A DNA stretch of 64,000 bases. Source: Micromonospora fulviviridis. GTDB lineage: Bacteria; Actinomycetota; Actinomycetes; Mycobacteriales; Micromonosporaceae. The position numbers and the translations under genes are program-made. The notes below the pieces were generated by a model that was given only the letters and a program-made list of their open reading frames with translations, did not search any database and had not been told where the DNA came from. Below are positions 45,361-54,187 of this stretch, in pieces (the first letter of the stretch is position 1; the number at the start of each line of letters is the position of its first letter). The stretch spans positions 357,394 through 421,393 of the forward strand of contig NZ_BMRA01000004.1 of assembly GCF_014648395.1 (NCBI RefSeq), written 5' to 3'.

Positions 45361-45380
45361 GGATCGTCCCTTCCCGCCTG

Positions 45381-46778
45381 TCACCAGGCGAAGCGTTCGT
45401 GGTGGACGTGCGCGTCGGGGACCCCGGCCGCGCGGATCGCGGCGCGCGCGGCGTCGACCCAGCCGTCCGGTCCGCAGAGGAAGACGTCGTGGCCGGCGAC
45501 GCCGGGGGAGAGCCGGCGCAGCGCCTCCGCGTCGGAGAGCCCCTCGGCGTAGGCCGGCAGCCAGGACGGGCGGGCCGCCCGGGGGCCGACCAGGTGGTGC
45601 ACGACCAGCCCGCGCTCCGCGGCGAGCCGGTCCAGCTCCGCCCGGAAGGCCAGGTCCTCCGGGGTACGCGCGCGGTAGAGCAGCACCGCCCGGCCGGGCG
45701 CGTACGGCAGCTCCCAGAGCAGGGCCAGCAGCGGGGTGATGCCGACCCCGCAGGCCAGCATGGTGATCCCGCCGCCGCGCCAGCGCTCCCCGGTGAGCCG
45801 CCCGTACGGCCCCTCGACGAGCACCCTCGTGCCGGGGCGCAGGGCGGCCACCCGGGCGCTGTCGTCGCCCAGGTCCTTGACCGTGATCCGCATCAGGTCG
45901 CCGTTCGGCGGCGCGGACAGCGAGTACGGGTGGGCCCGGGACCAGCCGGGGCCGTCCAGGAACCGCCAGAGCAGGAACTGCCCGGCCCGGACGGGCAGCC
46001 GGTGCAGGTCGCGCCCGCGCAGCCAGACCGAGGTGATCCCGGGCGCCTCGGGAACCACGGCGGCCACCTCGATCCGGTGCCGCAGCGAGCGCCAGGCGGG
46101 CAGCCCCAGCCGCCAGACCAGCACGCTGGCCAGCGCCAGCAGGTAGACGGTCCACCAGTAGGCGCGGGCGAGCGGCGAGGCGAGGAAGTCGGCGCCGGTC
46201 CAGAGCTGGTGCGGTAGCGCCAGCGCGACGCCCAGGTACGCGTACAGGTGCAGCAGGTGCCAGGACTCGTAGCGCAGCCGGCGCCGGGCCGCGCGGACCG
46301 AGGTCACCACCACCAGCACCAGCAGGGCCAGCGCCGCGGTGGCCAGCAGCATCCCCGGGTACGTGACGACCAGGTCCCAGGTCTCGGCGAGCACCCCCCG
46401 GCGGGCGGTGCCGGCGTACCCGAGGACGGTCAGCAGCACGTGCGCCAGGAGCAGGTGGAACGAGGTGAAGCCGGTGAGCCGGTGCCAGCGGGCGATGCGG
46501 TCCTGGCCGAAGCGCCGCTCGATCAGCGGCACCCGGGCCATCAGCACCACCTGGATCAGCATGAGGTCGGCGCTGACCAGGCCGGCGAGCCGGCCGAGCG
46601 AGGTGAGGCCGGTGGCCGCGCCGCCCAGCAGCTCCTGCACGCCGCGGTCGGCGGTCCAGAGCGCGGTGACCACCAGCAGGCTGAGCACCGCGGCGCCGCC
46701 GGCCACGTCGGCCCACCAGGCCGGGACGGCCGGCAGGGTCCGGCGCGGGGTCCGCCGGCCGGCGACGGCGGCGCTCAC
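45381..46778 (-). CDS. Ferric-reductase-like flavocytochrome
   Basis: 465 residues: six N-terminal membrane helices with haem ligand pairs in RWHRLTGFTSFHLLLAH and YESWHLLHLYAYLG, then a ferredoxin-NADP reductase-like C-terminal half with the FAD loop RAHPYSLSAPP, phosphate/ribose site GVGITPL and the final VFLCGPDGWV. It moves electrons from NAD(P)H through FAD and two haems across the membrane. The next gene encodes an FMN carrier that could accept them outside. GTG 46778 has GGGAAG about eight bases upstream. Confidence 0.92.
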   Translation of the reverse strand: MSAAVAGRRTPRRTLPAVPAWWADVAGGAAVLSLLVVTALWTADRGVQELLGGAATGLTSLGRLAGLVSADLMLIQVVLMARVPLIERRFGQDRIARWHRLTGFTSFHLLLAHVLLTVLGYAGTARRGVLAETWDLVVTYPGMLLATAALALLVLVVVTSVRAARRRLRYESWHLLHLYAYLGVALALPHQLWTGADFLASPLARAYWWTVYLLALASVLVWRLGLPAWRSLRHRIEVAAVVPEAPGITSVWLRGRDLHRLPVRAGQFLLWRFLDGPGWSRAHPYSLSAPPNGDLMRITVKDLGDDSARVAALRPGTRVLVEGPYGRLTGERWRGGGITMLACGVGITPLLALLWELPYAPGRAVLLYRARTPEDLAFRAELDRLAAERGLVVHHLVGPRAARPSWLPAYAEGLSDAEALRRLSPGVAGHDVFLCGPDGWVDAARAAIRAAGVPDAHVHHERFAW

Positions 46779-46912
46779 CTGGGGGTCTTCCCGGTACGGC
46801 TGACGTTCATGTCGTCCACCCTGCGGGCCGGAACTCGGCGGCTCCTTTGCCGACGCTGTGCGCGCCCTGAGAATCCACCGGCCGGCGCATCGACGCGCCG
46901 GTGCGTCACACG

Positions 46913-46943
46913 TTGCATTTTCGTCGGAGGGGGGGTGTACTGT
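46913..46943 (+). promoter_or_regulatory. Probable promoter of the mutagenesis cassette
   Basis: TTGCAT (46913-46918), 19 bases, TACTGT (46938-46943). The start of transcription should be near 46950, right before the SOS box. Confidence 0.5.
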
Positions 46944-46952
46944 CAGAGCAGT

Positions 46953-46968
46953 TAGAACGAGTGTTCGA
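46953..46968. promoter_or_regulatory. SOS (LexA) box
   Basis: TAGAACGAGTGTTCGA matches the actinobacterial LexA consensus TCGAACNNNNGTTCGA in 11 of 12 fixed positions. It lies immediately downstream of the expected transcription start, where LexA would block the promoter, and 323 bases before the HEPN gene. Confidence 0.85.
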
Positions 46969-47092
46969 TTCGCTCGTACGCTCGTTCCAACGTCCGGGAG
47001 CGGTGTTTCGCGGCTCCGGCTCCCGGGAGGTGCGGTTCCGCGGACCGCACCGGGCTCCGGACAGTCGCGAGTCCGGACCCGTCAGGCAGGAT

Positions 47093-47131
47093 CGTCGCCC
47101 GCCGCCCACGACCCCGGGGCGGCGGGCGACG
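47093..47131 (+). ncRNA. Leader hairpin 1 of the SOS transcript
   Basis: A perfect 15-base stem, 47093-47107 with 47117-47131, loop of nine. It lies inside the long untranslated leader (about 46950-47290) between the SOS box and the HEPN gene. Apart from hairpins I see nothing coding in 46779-47290. Confidence 0.55.
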
Positions 47132-47145
47132 GACCCGCCGGTACG

Positions 47146-47186
47146 CCGGCCGGGTGTGGTGTGGGGAAGCGTCCACACCCGGCCGG
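47146..47186 (+). ncRNA. Leader hairpin 2 of the SOS transcript
   Basis: A perfect 14-base stem, 47146-47159 with 47173-47186, loop of 13, starting 14 bases after hairpin 1. No T tract follows either hairpin. Possible attenuator or RNA stability element. Confidence 0.55.
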
Positions 47187-47290
47187 CCCCCACCTGGTGC
47201 GTCTTCCTCCGCACCGCCCGTTCCGGGCGTCCCGGGCGACGGCTCCCCGTCGCGCGGCCGCCCCGCCCCGGCCCACGCGGAGGAGAGACC

Positions 47291-47785
47291 ATGTCGACCA
47301 GTCCGGCCCAGGCGCCCACGGTGCCCGCGCACGTGCTGCCGCACCGCACCCCCGCCCAACTGCTCGTGGTGGCCCGCCACGGGCTGGCCGAGGCCGCCCG
47401 GACCCGCCCCGACGGCCTCCGGTACGCCGCCGCCCACCTCGCCGCGCTGCGCGCCGCCGCCGCCCTGCTCGCCGCCCGCGCCCGCCCCGCGCCCACCCGG
47501 CGCAACCGGATCACCAGCGTCTGGGTGCTGCTCGCCGCCGTCGCCCCCGAGCTGGACGAGTGGGCCGGCTACTTCGCCGCCGGCGCCGGCAAGCGGGCCG
47601 CCGCCGAGGCCGGCATCCCCCGGGTGGTCACCGCCCGGGAGGCCGACGACCTGCTCCGCGCCGCCGAGGAGTTCGTGACCGTGGTGGAGACCGCGCTCGG
47701 CCTGGCACACCAACCGGCGCTCGACGGGCTGCACCGGCTCGGCGGGTCCGACGCCGCGCCGCGCCCCGGAGCGGCCGCCGCCTGA
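47291..47785 (+). CDS. HEPN-domain protein, SAV_6107 family
   Basis: 164 residues, all helical. LLVVARHGLAEAARTRPDGL, RYAAAHLAALRAAAALLAAR and ITSVWVLLAAVAPELDEWAGYFAA form the helix bundle, and RYAAAH fits the Rx4-6H motif of catalytic HEPN ribonucleases. The start MSTSPAQAP and Gly/Ala tail are loose. SAV_6107-type HEPN genes are known next to the error-prone polymerase genes in actinobacteria. Here it is the first gene after a SOS box and ahead of ImuA', so it is probably induced by DNA damage. RBS AGGAGAG precedes the ATG. Whether it cuts RNA is untested. Confidence 0.87.
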   Translation: MSTSPAQAPTVPAHVLPHRTPAQLLVVARHGLAEAARTRPDGLRYAAAHLAALRAAAALLAARARPAPTRRNRITSVWVLLAAVAPELDEWAGYFAAGAGKRAAAEAGIPRVVTAREADDLLRAAEEFVTVVETALGLAHQPALDGLHRLGGSDAAPRPGAAAA

Positions 47786-47951
47786 GCCGCGGCGTCCGGC
47801 CACCACCGGCGGGACCCCGGGTGGCCGGGCGCCGCTCCCCGGCGACGGCGGGTGCGCCGCGCCGGGGCCGCACGCCCGTCCCGCACCGCACGATCCAAGC
47901 ACCATCCACGGGCCGGTGCCCGTGGTGAACACACGACGGGGGGTAGGTCCG

Positions 47952-48719
47952 ATGGCGGGCCGCATGGTGGTCGGCTCCGCCGCCCTGGCCGAGCTGGTAC
48001 GCCCGGCGAGCGCGCCCGACCCGGCCGGCGGCCACCGGGTGCTCCCCGTCCGGCCCGAGCTGACCGGGCTGCTGCCCAACCGCGGGCTGCGGCGCGGCAG
48101 CACCATCGCGGTCGGCGCCGGCCAGCCCCGGCGCAGCGGCGCCACCTCCCTGATCCTCGCCCTGCTCGCCGAGGCGTCCCGGGCCGGCTCGTGGTGCGCC
48201 GTGGTGGGCGTACCCACCTTCGGGGCCGGCGCGGCGGCCGAGGCCGGCATCGCCCTGGACCGGCTCGCCCTCGTGCCGAACCCCGGACCGGAGTGGCCCA
48301 CCGTCGTCGCCGCGCTCATCGACGGGGTCGACGTGGTGGTCACCGCCGTGCCGACCACGGTCTCCGCCTCGATCGCCACCCGGCTGGCCGCCCGGGCCCG
48401 GCAGCGCGGCAGCGTGCTCGTCCCGTACGGCCGGTGGGACGGCGCGGACGTGACGCTCCAGGTGGTCCGCGGGGTCTGGGAGGGGCTCGGGCCGGGCCGG
48501 GGCCGGCTGCGCCGCCGGGAGGTGACCGTCTCGGCCCGTGGCCGGGGTGCGGCCGCCCGACCCAAGGAGATCAAGGTCTGGCTGCCCGGCGACGAGCTGA
48601 CCCGGGTGATCCCCCGGTCGACCGGCGCCGGCGCCGTCCGCGCCGCCGCGCCCCGGCGGCTCCGCGTGGTGGCTCCGGCCGCCGCCGTCCGGCCGCTCAC
48701 CGTGGTCGGGTCGGCATGA
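47952..48719 (+). CDS. imuA': ImuA'-type SOS mutagenesis accessory protein
   Basis: 255 residues, a RecA-like fold remnant: LRRGSTIAVGAGQPRRSGAT in the place of the ATP loop (Walker A lost), SLILALLAEASRAGSWCAVV, GVDVVVTAVP and a basic Arg-rich tail (RLRRREVTVSARG, RRLRVV). It matches ImuA', which in mycobacteria works with ImuB and DnaE2 in damage-induced mutagenesis. ATG 47952 follows GGGGGTAGG; upstream GTGs are possible. Stop overlaps the ImuB start (ATGA). The 166-base gap to the HEPN gene has no LexA box of its own. Confidence 0.85.
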   Translation: MAGRMVVGSAALAELVRPASAPDPAGGHRVLPVRPELTGLLPNRGLRRGSTIAVGAGQPRRSGATSLILALLAEASRAGSWCAVVGVPTFGAGAAAEAGIALDRLALVPNPGPEWPTVVAALIDGVDVVVTAVPTTVSASIATRLAARARQRGSVLVPYGRWDGADVTLQVVRGVWEGLGPGRGRLRRREVTVSARGRGAAARPKEIKVWLPGDELTRVIPRSTGAGAVRAAAPRRLRVVAPAAAVRPLTVVGSA

Positions 48720-50449
48720 GCGGCGCGCCGGCGCGGACCCTGCTGCTCTGGTGCCCGGACTGGCCGGTCCTCGCCGCCGAGATCGTCGACGGGGTGCCGG
48801 CCACCGACCCGGTCGTGGTGCTGCACGCCAACCGGGTGGTCGCCTGCTCCGAGCGGGCCCGCGCCGAGGGCGTCCGCCGGGGGCTGCGCCGGCGGGAGGC
48901 GCAGGGGCGCTGCCCGCAGCTCACCGTCGTCGACCACGACCCCGCCCGGGACGCCCGGGCGTTCGAGCCGGTGGTGGCCGCCGTCGAGGAGGTGGTCGCC
49001 GGGGTCGAGGTGATCCGCCCCGGGGCCTGCGCGCTGGCCGCCCGGGGCCCCAGCCGCTACCTCGGCGGCGAGGAGGCGGCGGCCGAGCGGATCGTCGAGC
49101 ACGTCGCCCAGACCTGCGCGGTGGAGAGCCAGGTCGGCATCGCCGACGGGGTCTTCGCGGCCGGGCTGGCCGCCCGGGACGGGCGGATCGTGCCCCCCGG
49201 CGGGACCCCGGAGTTCCTGGCCGGCCTGCCCGTCGAGGCGCTCGGCCGGCCCACCCTGACCGACCTGCTGCGCCGGCTGGGCGTCCGCACCCTCGGCGAC
49301 TTCGCCGCGCTGCCCGCGGGGGACGTGCTGGCCCGGTTCGGCTTCGACGGGGCGCTGGCCCACCGGCTCGCCGCCGGCCGGGACCACCGGCCGCTCGCGG
49401 TCCGGCAGCCGCCCGCCGACCTGACCGTCACCGCCGACCACGACGAGCCGATCGACCGGGTCGACGCCGCGGCGTTCGCCGCCCGCACGCTGGCCGAGCA
49501 ACTGCACGAGCGGCTCGCCGCGCACGGGCTGGCCTGCACCCGGCTCGGCATCGAGGCGGTCACCGCGCACGGCCAGGAGCTGCACCGGGTCTGGCGGCAC
49601 GACGGCCTGCTCACCGCCGCGGCCATCGCCGACCGGGTCCGCTGGCAGCTCGACGGCTGGCTCTCCGGCAGCAACGGCCGGGGCGGCGCGCGCCCGGCCC
49701 GGCCCACCGCCGGGATCATCCGGCTGCGGCTGGTGCCGGACGGGGTGCTCGCCCAGGCCGGCCTGCAACCCGGCCTGTGGGGGGAGACCGGCGAGGAGCG
49801 GGAGCGGGCGCACCGCGCGTTGAGCCGGGTGCAGGGCATCCTCGGCCCCGAGGCGGTGGTCACCGCCGTGCTGGGCGGCGGGCGCTCCCCGGCCGACCAG
49901 GTGCGCCTGGTCCCGTGGGGCGACGAGCGCCTGCCCGCCCGCCCCGGCCCGCCGCCCCTGCCGGCCGCTCCGGACGCCGCCGCTCCCTCGGGCGGACCGG
50001 CGTTGCCGGCGCTCGGCGGATCTGCTCCCGCGGACGGGGCGCCGGCCCGCGGTGGCGCTTCCGTTTCCACCGGTGGGGCGGCGCGGCCCAGCCGGGCGGC
50101 CCGGTCGGGCGGGGCGCCGGTGCCGCCGTGGCCGGGGCGGATCCCGCCGCCCGCGCCGGCCGTGGTGCTGCCCACCCCGCTGCCGGCCGCCGTGCACGAC
50201 GCCGCCGGCGAGCCGGTCGTGGTCAGCGCCCGGCTGGCGGTCAGCGCCGCCCCGGCCCGGCTGACCGTCGGCGCCGGCCGGCCGGCCGAGATCGCCGGCT
50301 GGGTCGGCCCGTGGCCGGTGGACGAGCGCTGGTGGGCGCCGGCCGAGGCCCGCCGCCGGGCCCGGTTCCAGGTGTGCCTGGCCGACGGGGCCGCCCTGCT
50401 GCTCGCGGTCGAGGGTGGCCAGTGGCTGGTGGAGGCGATCTATGACTGA
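48716..50449 (+). CDS. imuB: ImuB, catalytically inactive Y-family polymerase homologue
   Basis: 577 residues. The polymerase-like core starts LLLWCPDWPVLAAE, where active Y-family enzymes have HVDMDAFFA, so the first metal Asp is missing; the second site also lacks the SLDEAFLD acidic pair (VIRPGACALAARG). HhH and little-finger regions are recognisable (DLLRRLGVRTLGDFAALP). An 80-residue Ala/Pro/Gly linker separates a C-terminal domain (PVVVSARLAVSAAPARL ... WVGPWPVDERWWAPAEARRR). It is the hub that binds the beta clamp and brings DnaE2 and ImuA' to lesions in mycobacteria. Confidence 0.92.
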   Translation: MSGAPARTLLLWCPDWPVLAAEIVDGVPATDPVVVLHANRVVACSERARAEGVRRGLRRREAQGRCPQLTVVDHDPARDARAFEPVVAAVEEVVAGVEVIRPGACALAARGPSRYLGGEEAAAERIVEHVAQTCAVESQVGIADGVFAAGLAARDGRIVPPGGTPEFLAGLPVEALGRPTLTDLLRRLGVRTLGDFAALPAGDVLARFGFDGALAHRLAAGRDHRPLAVRQPPADLTVTADHDEPIDRVDAAAFAARTLAEQLHERLAAHGLACTRLGIEAVTAHGQELHRVWRHDGLLTAAAIADRVRWQLDGWLSGSNGRGGARPARPTAGIIRLRLVPDGVLAQAGLQPGLWGETGEERERAHRALSRVQGILGPEAVVTAVLGGGRSPADQVRLVPWGDERLPARPGPPPLPAAPDAAAPSGGPALPALGGSAPADGAPARGGASVSTGGAARPSRAARSGGAPVPPWPGRIPPPAPAVVLPTPLPAAVHDAAGEPVVVSARLAVSAAPARLTVGAGRPAEIAGWVGPWPVDERWWAPAEARRRARFQVCLADGAALLLAVEGGQWLVEAIYD

Positions 50450-50500
50450 GCGGCACGCCCCGGCCGCGCGCCGGCCCCGCAGCCGCCGGGGAGACCGCCG

Positions 50501-53500
50501 GTGAGCTTCCACAACCCGAAGATGCCCTGGTCGGAGCTGGAGCAGGTGCTCTCCGGGCGGTCCGACGGGCGGTCCGGCACGGGGCGGCCGCGGGGCGAGC
50601 GGCACCTGCACGTGGTGGACCCGCTCGCGGTCGACGCCGACGGCGGCGACTCCCCGGCGTGGAGCCGCAAGCGGCAGGAGTACGCGCCGCCGGAGCTGTC
50701 CCGCCCGGACGACGCGGTGCCCTACGCCGAGCTGCACGCGCACTCCAACTTCAGCTTCCTCGACGGCGCCAGCCACCCCGAGGAGCTGGCCGAGGAGGCC
50801 GCCCGGCTGGGGCTCACCGCGCTCGCCGTCACCGACCACGACGGCTTCTACGGCGTGGTGCGCTTCGCCGAGGCGGCCCGCGCGCTGCACCTGCCGACGG
50901 TCTTCGGCGCGGAGCTCTCCCTCGGGCTGCCCGGCCCGCAGAACGGCGAGCCGGACCCGCACGGCGCGCACCTGCTGGTGCTGGCCCACGGCCACGAGGG
51001 GTACGCCCGGCTCGCCGCCACCATCGCCCGGGCCCAGCTGCGCGGCGGCGAGAAGGGCCGCCCGGTCTACGGCGAGCTGGAAGAGGTCGCGGAGGAGCTG
51101 CGCGACCACGTGCTGGTGCTCACCGGCTGCCGCAAGGGGCACGTGCCCGCCGCGCTGCTCACCGAGGGCGTCGACGCGGCGGCCCGGGAGCTGGACCGGC
51201 TCACCGCGCTCTTCGGCGCCGAGACGGTGGCGGTGGAGCTGACCGACCACGGCCACCCGCTCGACGCCGACCGCAACGACGCGCTGGCCGAGCTGGCCGC
51301 CGCGGCGGGGCTGCCCACGGTGGCCACCAACAACGTGCACTACGCCACCCCGGGCCGGCGCCGGCTGGCCACCACCGTGGCGGCCGTGCGGGCCCGGCGC
51401 AGCCTGGACGAGATCGACGGCTGGCTGCCCGCCGCCGCCACCGCCCACCTGCGCAGCGGCGCGGAGATGGCGGCGCGGTTCGCCGCGTACCCGGGTGCGG
51501 TGGCCCGGGCCGCCGAGTTCGGCGCGGAACTCGCCTTCGACCTGCAACTGGTCGCGCCGCAGCTGCCGGCGTACCCGGTGCCGCCGGGGCACACCGAGAT
51601 GAGCTGGCTGCGCCACCTCACCATGGCCGGCGCCCGGGAGCGCTACGGCCCGCCCGAGGCACACCCGGAGGCGTACGCGCAGCTGGAGCACGAGCTGCGG
51701 ATGATCGACGAGCTGGGCTTCCCCGGCTACTTCCTGGTGGTCTACGACATCGTCGCGTTCTGCCGCGAGCAGGACATCTACTGCCAGGGCCGGGGCTCGG
51801 CGGCCAACTCGGCGGTGTGCTACGCGCTGCGGATCACCAACGTGGACGCGGTGCGCCACCGGCTGCTCTTCGAGCGCTTCCTCGCCCCGGAACGCGACGG
51901 CCCGCCCGACATCGACGTGGACATCGAGTCCGACCGCCGGGAGGAGGTGATCCAGCACGTCTACGCCCGGTACGGCCGGGAGCACACCGCCCAGGTCGCC
52001 AACGTCATCTCCTACCGGCCCCGGTCGGCGGTGCGGGACGTGGCCAAGGCGTTCGGCTTCTCGCCCGGGCAGCAGGACGCCTGGAGCAAGCAGATCGACC
52101 GCTGGGGCTCGGTCGCGGCGGTCGACGTCGAGGACATCCCCGAGCAGGTGGTGGCGTACGCCAACGAGCTGCAGACGTTCCCCCGGCACCTGGGCATCCA
52201 CTCCGGCGGCATGGTGATCTGCGACCGGCCGGTGATCGAGGTCTGCCCGGTGGAGTGGGGGCGGATGCCCGGCCGCAGCGTGCTCCAGTGGGACAAGGAC
52301 GACTGCGCCGCCGTCGGCCTGGTCAAGTTCGACCTGCTCGGCCTCGGCATGCTCTCCGCGCTGCACTACGGCTACGACCTGATCGGGATGAGCCTCGACC
52401 TGGGCGACATGACCCTGGACGACCCCGAGGTCTACGACATGCTCTGCCGGGCCGACTCGGTCGGGGTGTTCCAGGTGGAGAGCCGCGCCCAGATGGCCAC
52501 CCTGCCCCGGCTCAAGCCCCGCGAGTTCTACGACCTGGTGGTGGAGGTGGCGCTGATCCGTCCCGGCCCGATCCAGGGCGGCTCGGTGCACCCCTACATC
52601 CGGCGCAAGAACGGCCAGGAGCCGGTGACCTTCGCGCACCCGCTGATGCGCAACGCGCTGGAGAAGACCCTCGGCGTGCCGCTGTTCCAGGAGCAGCTCA
52701 TGCAGCTCGCCATCGACCTGGCCGGCTTCGACGCGGCGGGGGCCGACCAGCTGCGCCGGGCCATGGGGGCGAAGCGCTCGGTGGAGCGGATGGCGCAGAT
52801 CGCCGACCGGCTCTACGCCGGGATGGCCGAGCGGGGCATCACCGGCGAGCTGGCCGACGACGTCTATCGCAAGCTGACCGCGTTCGCCAGCTACGGCTTC
52901 CCGGAGAGCCACGCCATGAGCTTCGCCTACCTGGTCTACGCCAGCTCCTGGCTGAAGCGCTACCACCCGGGCCCGTTCCTGGCCGCGCTGCTCAACGCCC
53001 AGCCGATGGGCTTCTACTCGCCGCAGACCCTGGTCGACGACGCCCGCCGGCACGGCGTCGAGGTGCGCCGGCCGGACATCAACGCCAGCGGCGCCAAGGC
53101 GGTCCTGGAGTCCACGCCGGAGACCCGGTGGGGGAGCCAGCCGGGCGAGCCGCCGCACGCCTGGGGGCTGGGCGGCCCGGCGGTCCGGCTGGGGCTGGGC
53201 AGCGTGCGTACCCTCGGCGACGACGTGGCCGAGCGGATCGAGGCGGAGCGGACCGCCCACGGGCCGTACCGGGACATGCCGGACCTGGCCCGCCGGGTCG
53301 GCCTGACCGCGGCGCAGCTGGAGGCGCTGGCCACCGCGGACGCCTTCGCCTGTTTCGGGCTGACCCGGCGGCAGGCCCTCTGGGCCGCCGGCGCGGCGGC
53401 CCAGGACCGGCCGGGCCGGCTGCCCGGCACGGTGACCGGCACGACGCCGCCCACCCTGCCCGGGATGGAGGCGGTGGACCGCCTGGTCGCCGACGTCTGG

Positions 53501-53878
53501 GCCACCGGCCTGTCCCCGGAGAGCCACCCGGCCCGGTTCATCCGAGACCGGCTGGACGCCCTAGGCGCGGTGCCGATCGCCCGGCTGGGCCGGGTGGAGC
53601 CCGGGCAGCGGATCCGGGTCGGCGGGATCGTCACCCACCGGCAGCGCCCGGCGACCGCCGGCGGGGTCACCTTCCTCAACCTGGAGGACGAGACCGGCAT
53701 GCTCAATGTCACTTGCTCCCCGGGCCTCTGGCAGCGCTACCGTCGAGTCGCCCGCACCAGTGGCGCGCTGGTGGTGCGGGGCCGGTTGCAGCGGCACGAG
53801 GGCGTCATCAGCCTCACCGCGGACCGACTGGACGAGATCGAGCCGCCCGTCACGCCGGCGTCCCGGGATTTCCGTTGA
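50501..53878 (+). CDS. dnaE2: Error-prone DNA polymerase DnaE2
   Basis: 1125 residues, C-family polymerase for translesion synthesis and induced mutagenesis. An N-terminal PHP domain opens YAELHAHSNFSFLDGASHPE near residue 75; the catalytic aspartates are in PPDIDVDIESDRREEVIQH near 470; GRGSAANSAVCYALRIT and IHSGGMVICDRPV follow; an OB fold (GQRIRVGGIVTHRQRP, TFLNLEDETGMLN) closes the protein. It lacks the tau- and epsilon-binding C-terminus of replicative DnaE1. Starts 51 bases after ImuB, in the SOS-box-led unit. The GTG start has GGGGAGA upstream. Confidence 0.95.
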   Translation: MSFHNPKMPWSELEQVLSGRSDGRSGTGRPRGERHLHVVDPLAVDADGGDSPAWSRKRQEYAPPELSRPDDAVPYAELHAHSNFSFLDGASHPEELAEEAARLGLTALAVTDHDGFYGVVRFAEAARALHLPTVFGAELSLGLPGPQNGEPDPHGAHLLVLAHGHEGYARLAATIARAQLRGGEKGRPVYGELEEVAEELRDHVLVLTGCRKGHVPAALLTEGVDAAARELDRLTALFGAETVAVELTDHGHPLDADRNDALAELAAAAGLPTVATNNVHYATPGRRRLATTVAAVRARRSLDEIDGWLPAAATAHLRSGAEMAARFAAYPGAVARAAEFGAELAFDLQLVAPQLPAYPVPPGHTEMSWLRHLTMAGARERYGPPEAHPEAYAQLEHELRMIDELGFPGYFLVVYDIVAFCREQDIYCQGRGSAANSAVCYALRITNVDAVRHRLLFERFLAPERDGPPDIDVDIESDRREEVIQHVYARYGREHTAQVANVISYRPRSAVRDVAKAFGFSPGQQDAWSKQIDRWGSVAAVDVEDIPEQVVAYANELQTFPRHLGIHSGGMVICDRPVIEVCPVEWGRMPGRSVLQWDKDDCAAVGLVKFDLLGLGMLSALHYGYDLIGMSLDLGDMTLDDPEVYDMLCRADSVGVFQVESRAQMATLPRLKPREFYDLVVEVALIRPGPIQGGSVHPYIRRKNGQEPVTFAHPLMRNALEKTLGVPLFQEQLMQLAIDLAGFDAAGADQLRRAMGAKRSVERMAQIADRLYAGMAERGITGELADDVYRKLTAFASYGFPESHAMSFAYLVYASSWLKRYHPGPFLAALLNAQPMGFYSPQTLVDDARRHGVEVRRPDINASGAKAVLESTPETRWGSQPGEPPHAWGLGGPAVRLGLGSVRTLGDDVAERIEAERTAHGPYRDMPDLARRVGLTAAQLEALATADAFACFGLTRRQALWAAGAAAQDRPGRLPGTVTGTTPPTLPGMEAVDRLVADVWATGLSPESHPARFIRDRLDALGAVPIARLGRVEPGQRIRVGGIVTHRQRPATAGGVTFLNLEDETGMLNVTCSPGLWQRYRRVARTSGALVVRGRLQRHEGVISLTADRLDEIEPPVTPASRDFR

Positions 53879-53975
53879 GATCAGTGATCCACATTACGGT
53901 TTCCCGGCCCCGGACGCGGGAGACTCCCGGGCGCGGGTGGGCAGAGTGGCCCGCCCGGGTATGGGGGATGAACCG

Positions 53976-54155
53976 ATGACCTTTCACAGCACGTACCCCG
54001 GTGGCGTGGCGAACGCCCGACGGACCCGGCTGGGCGCCGGCTGGGCGCCCACCCACGAGGTGGAGCCGCGGGAATACCAGGTGACCGACGGGCCGGTGGC
54101 CAACGCCCAGCGGTCCCGCGCCGAGGAGGACCCCGCCGGCGGTGGCGAGTCCTGA
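53976..54155 (+). CDS. Small hydrophilic protein, function unknown
   Basis: 59 residues starting MTFHSTYPGGVANARRTR, rich in Arg, Ala, Gly and Glu, with two similar segments (VANARRTRLG and VANAQRSRAEE) around EYQVTDGP. No membrane helix or Cys. ATG 53976 has GGGGGATG upstream. It follows dnaE2 by 97 bases and may be read from the same transcript. I know of no family; the duplicated VANA[RQ]RxR motif is the only feature worth naming. Confidence 0.6.
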   Translation: MTFHSTYPGGVANARRTRLGAGWAPTHEVEPREYQVTDGPVANAQRSRAEEDPAGGGES

Positions 54156-54174
54156 CCCCGGGCCCGGGGGTGAC

Positions 54175-54180
54175 TAGGCT
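54175..54180 (+). promoter_or_regulatory. -10 box of probable leaderless transcript
   Basis: TAGGCT ends seven bases before the GTG at 54188. Confidence 0.5.
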
Positions 54181-54187
54181 CGGCGGC

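Noticed and set aside
46952..53527. A 2191-codon open frame on the minus strand across the mutagenesis cassette
   Set aside because: It is the mirror of the G/C third-position bias of ImuA', ImuB and DnaE2, with no recognisable domain.
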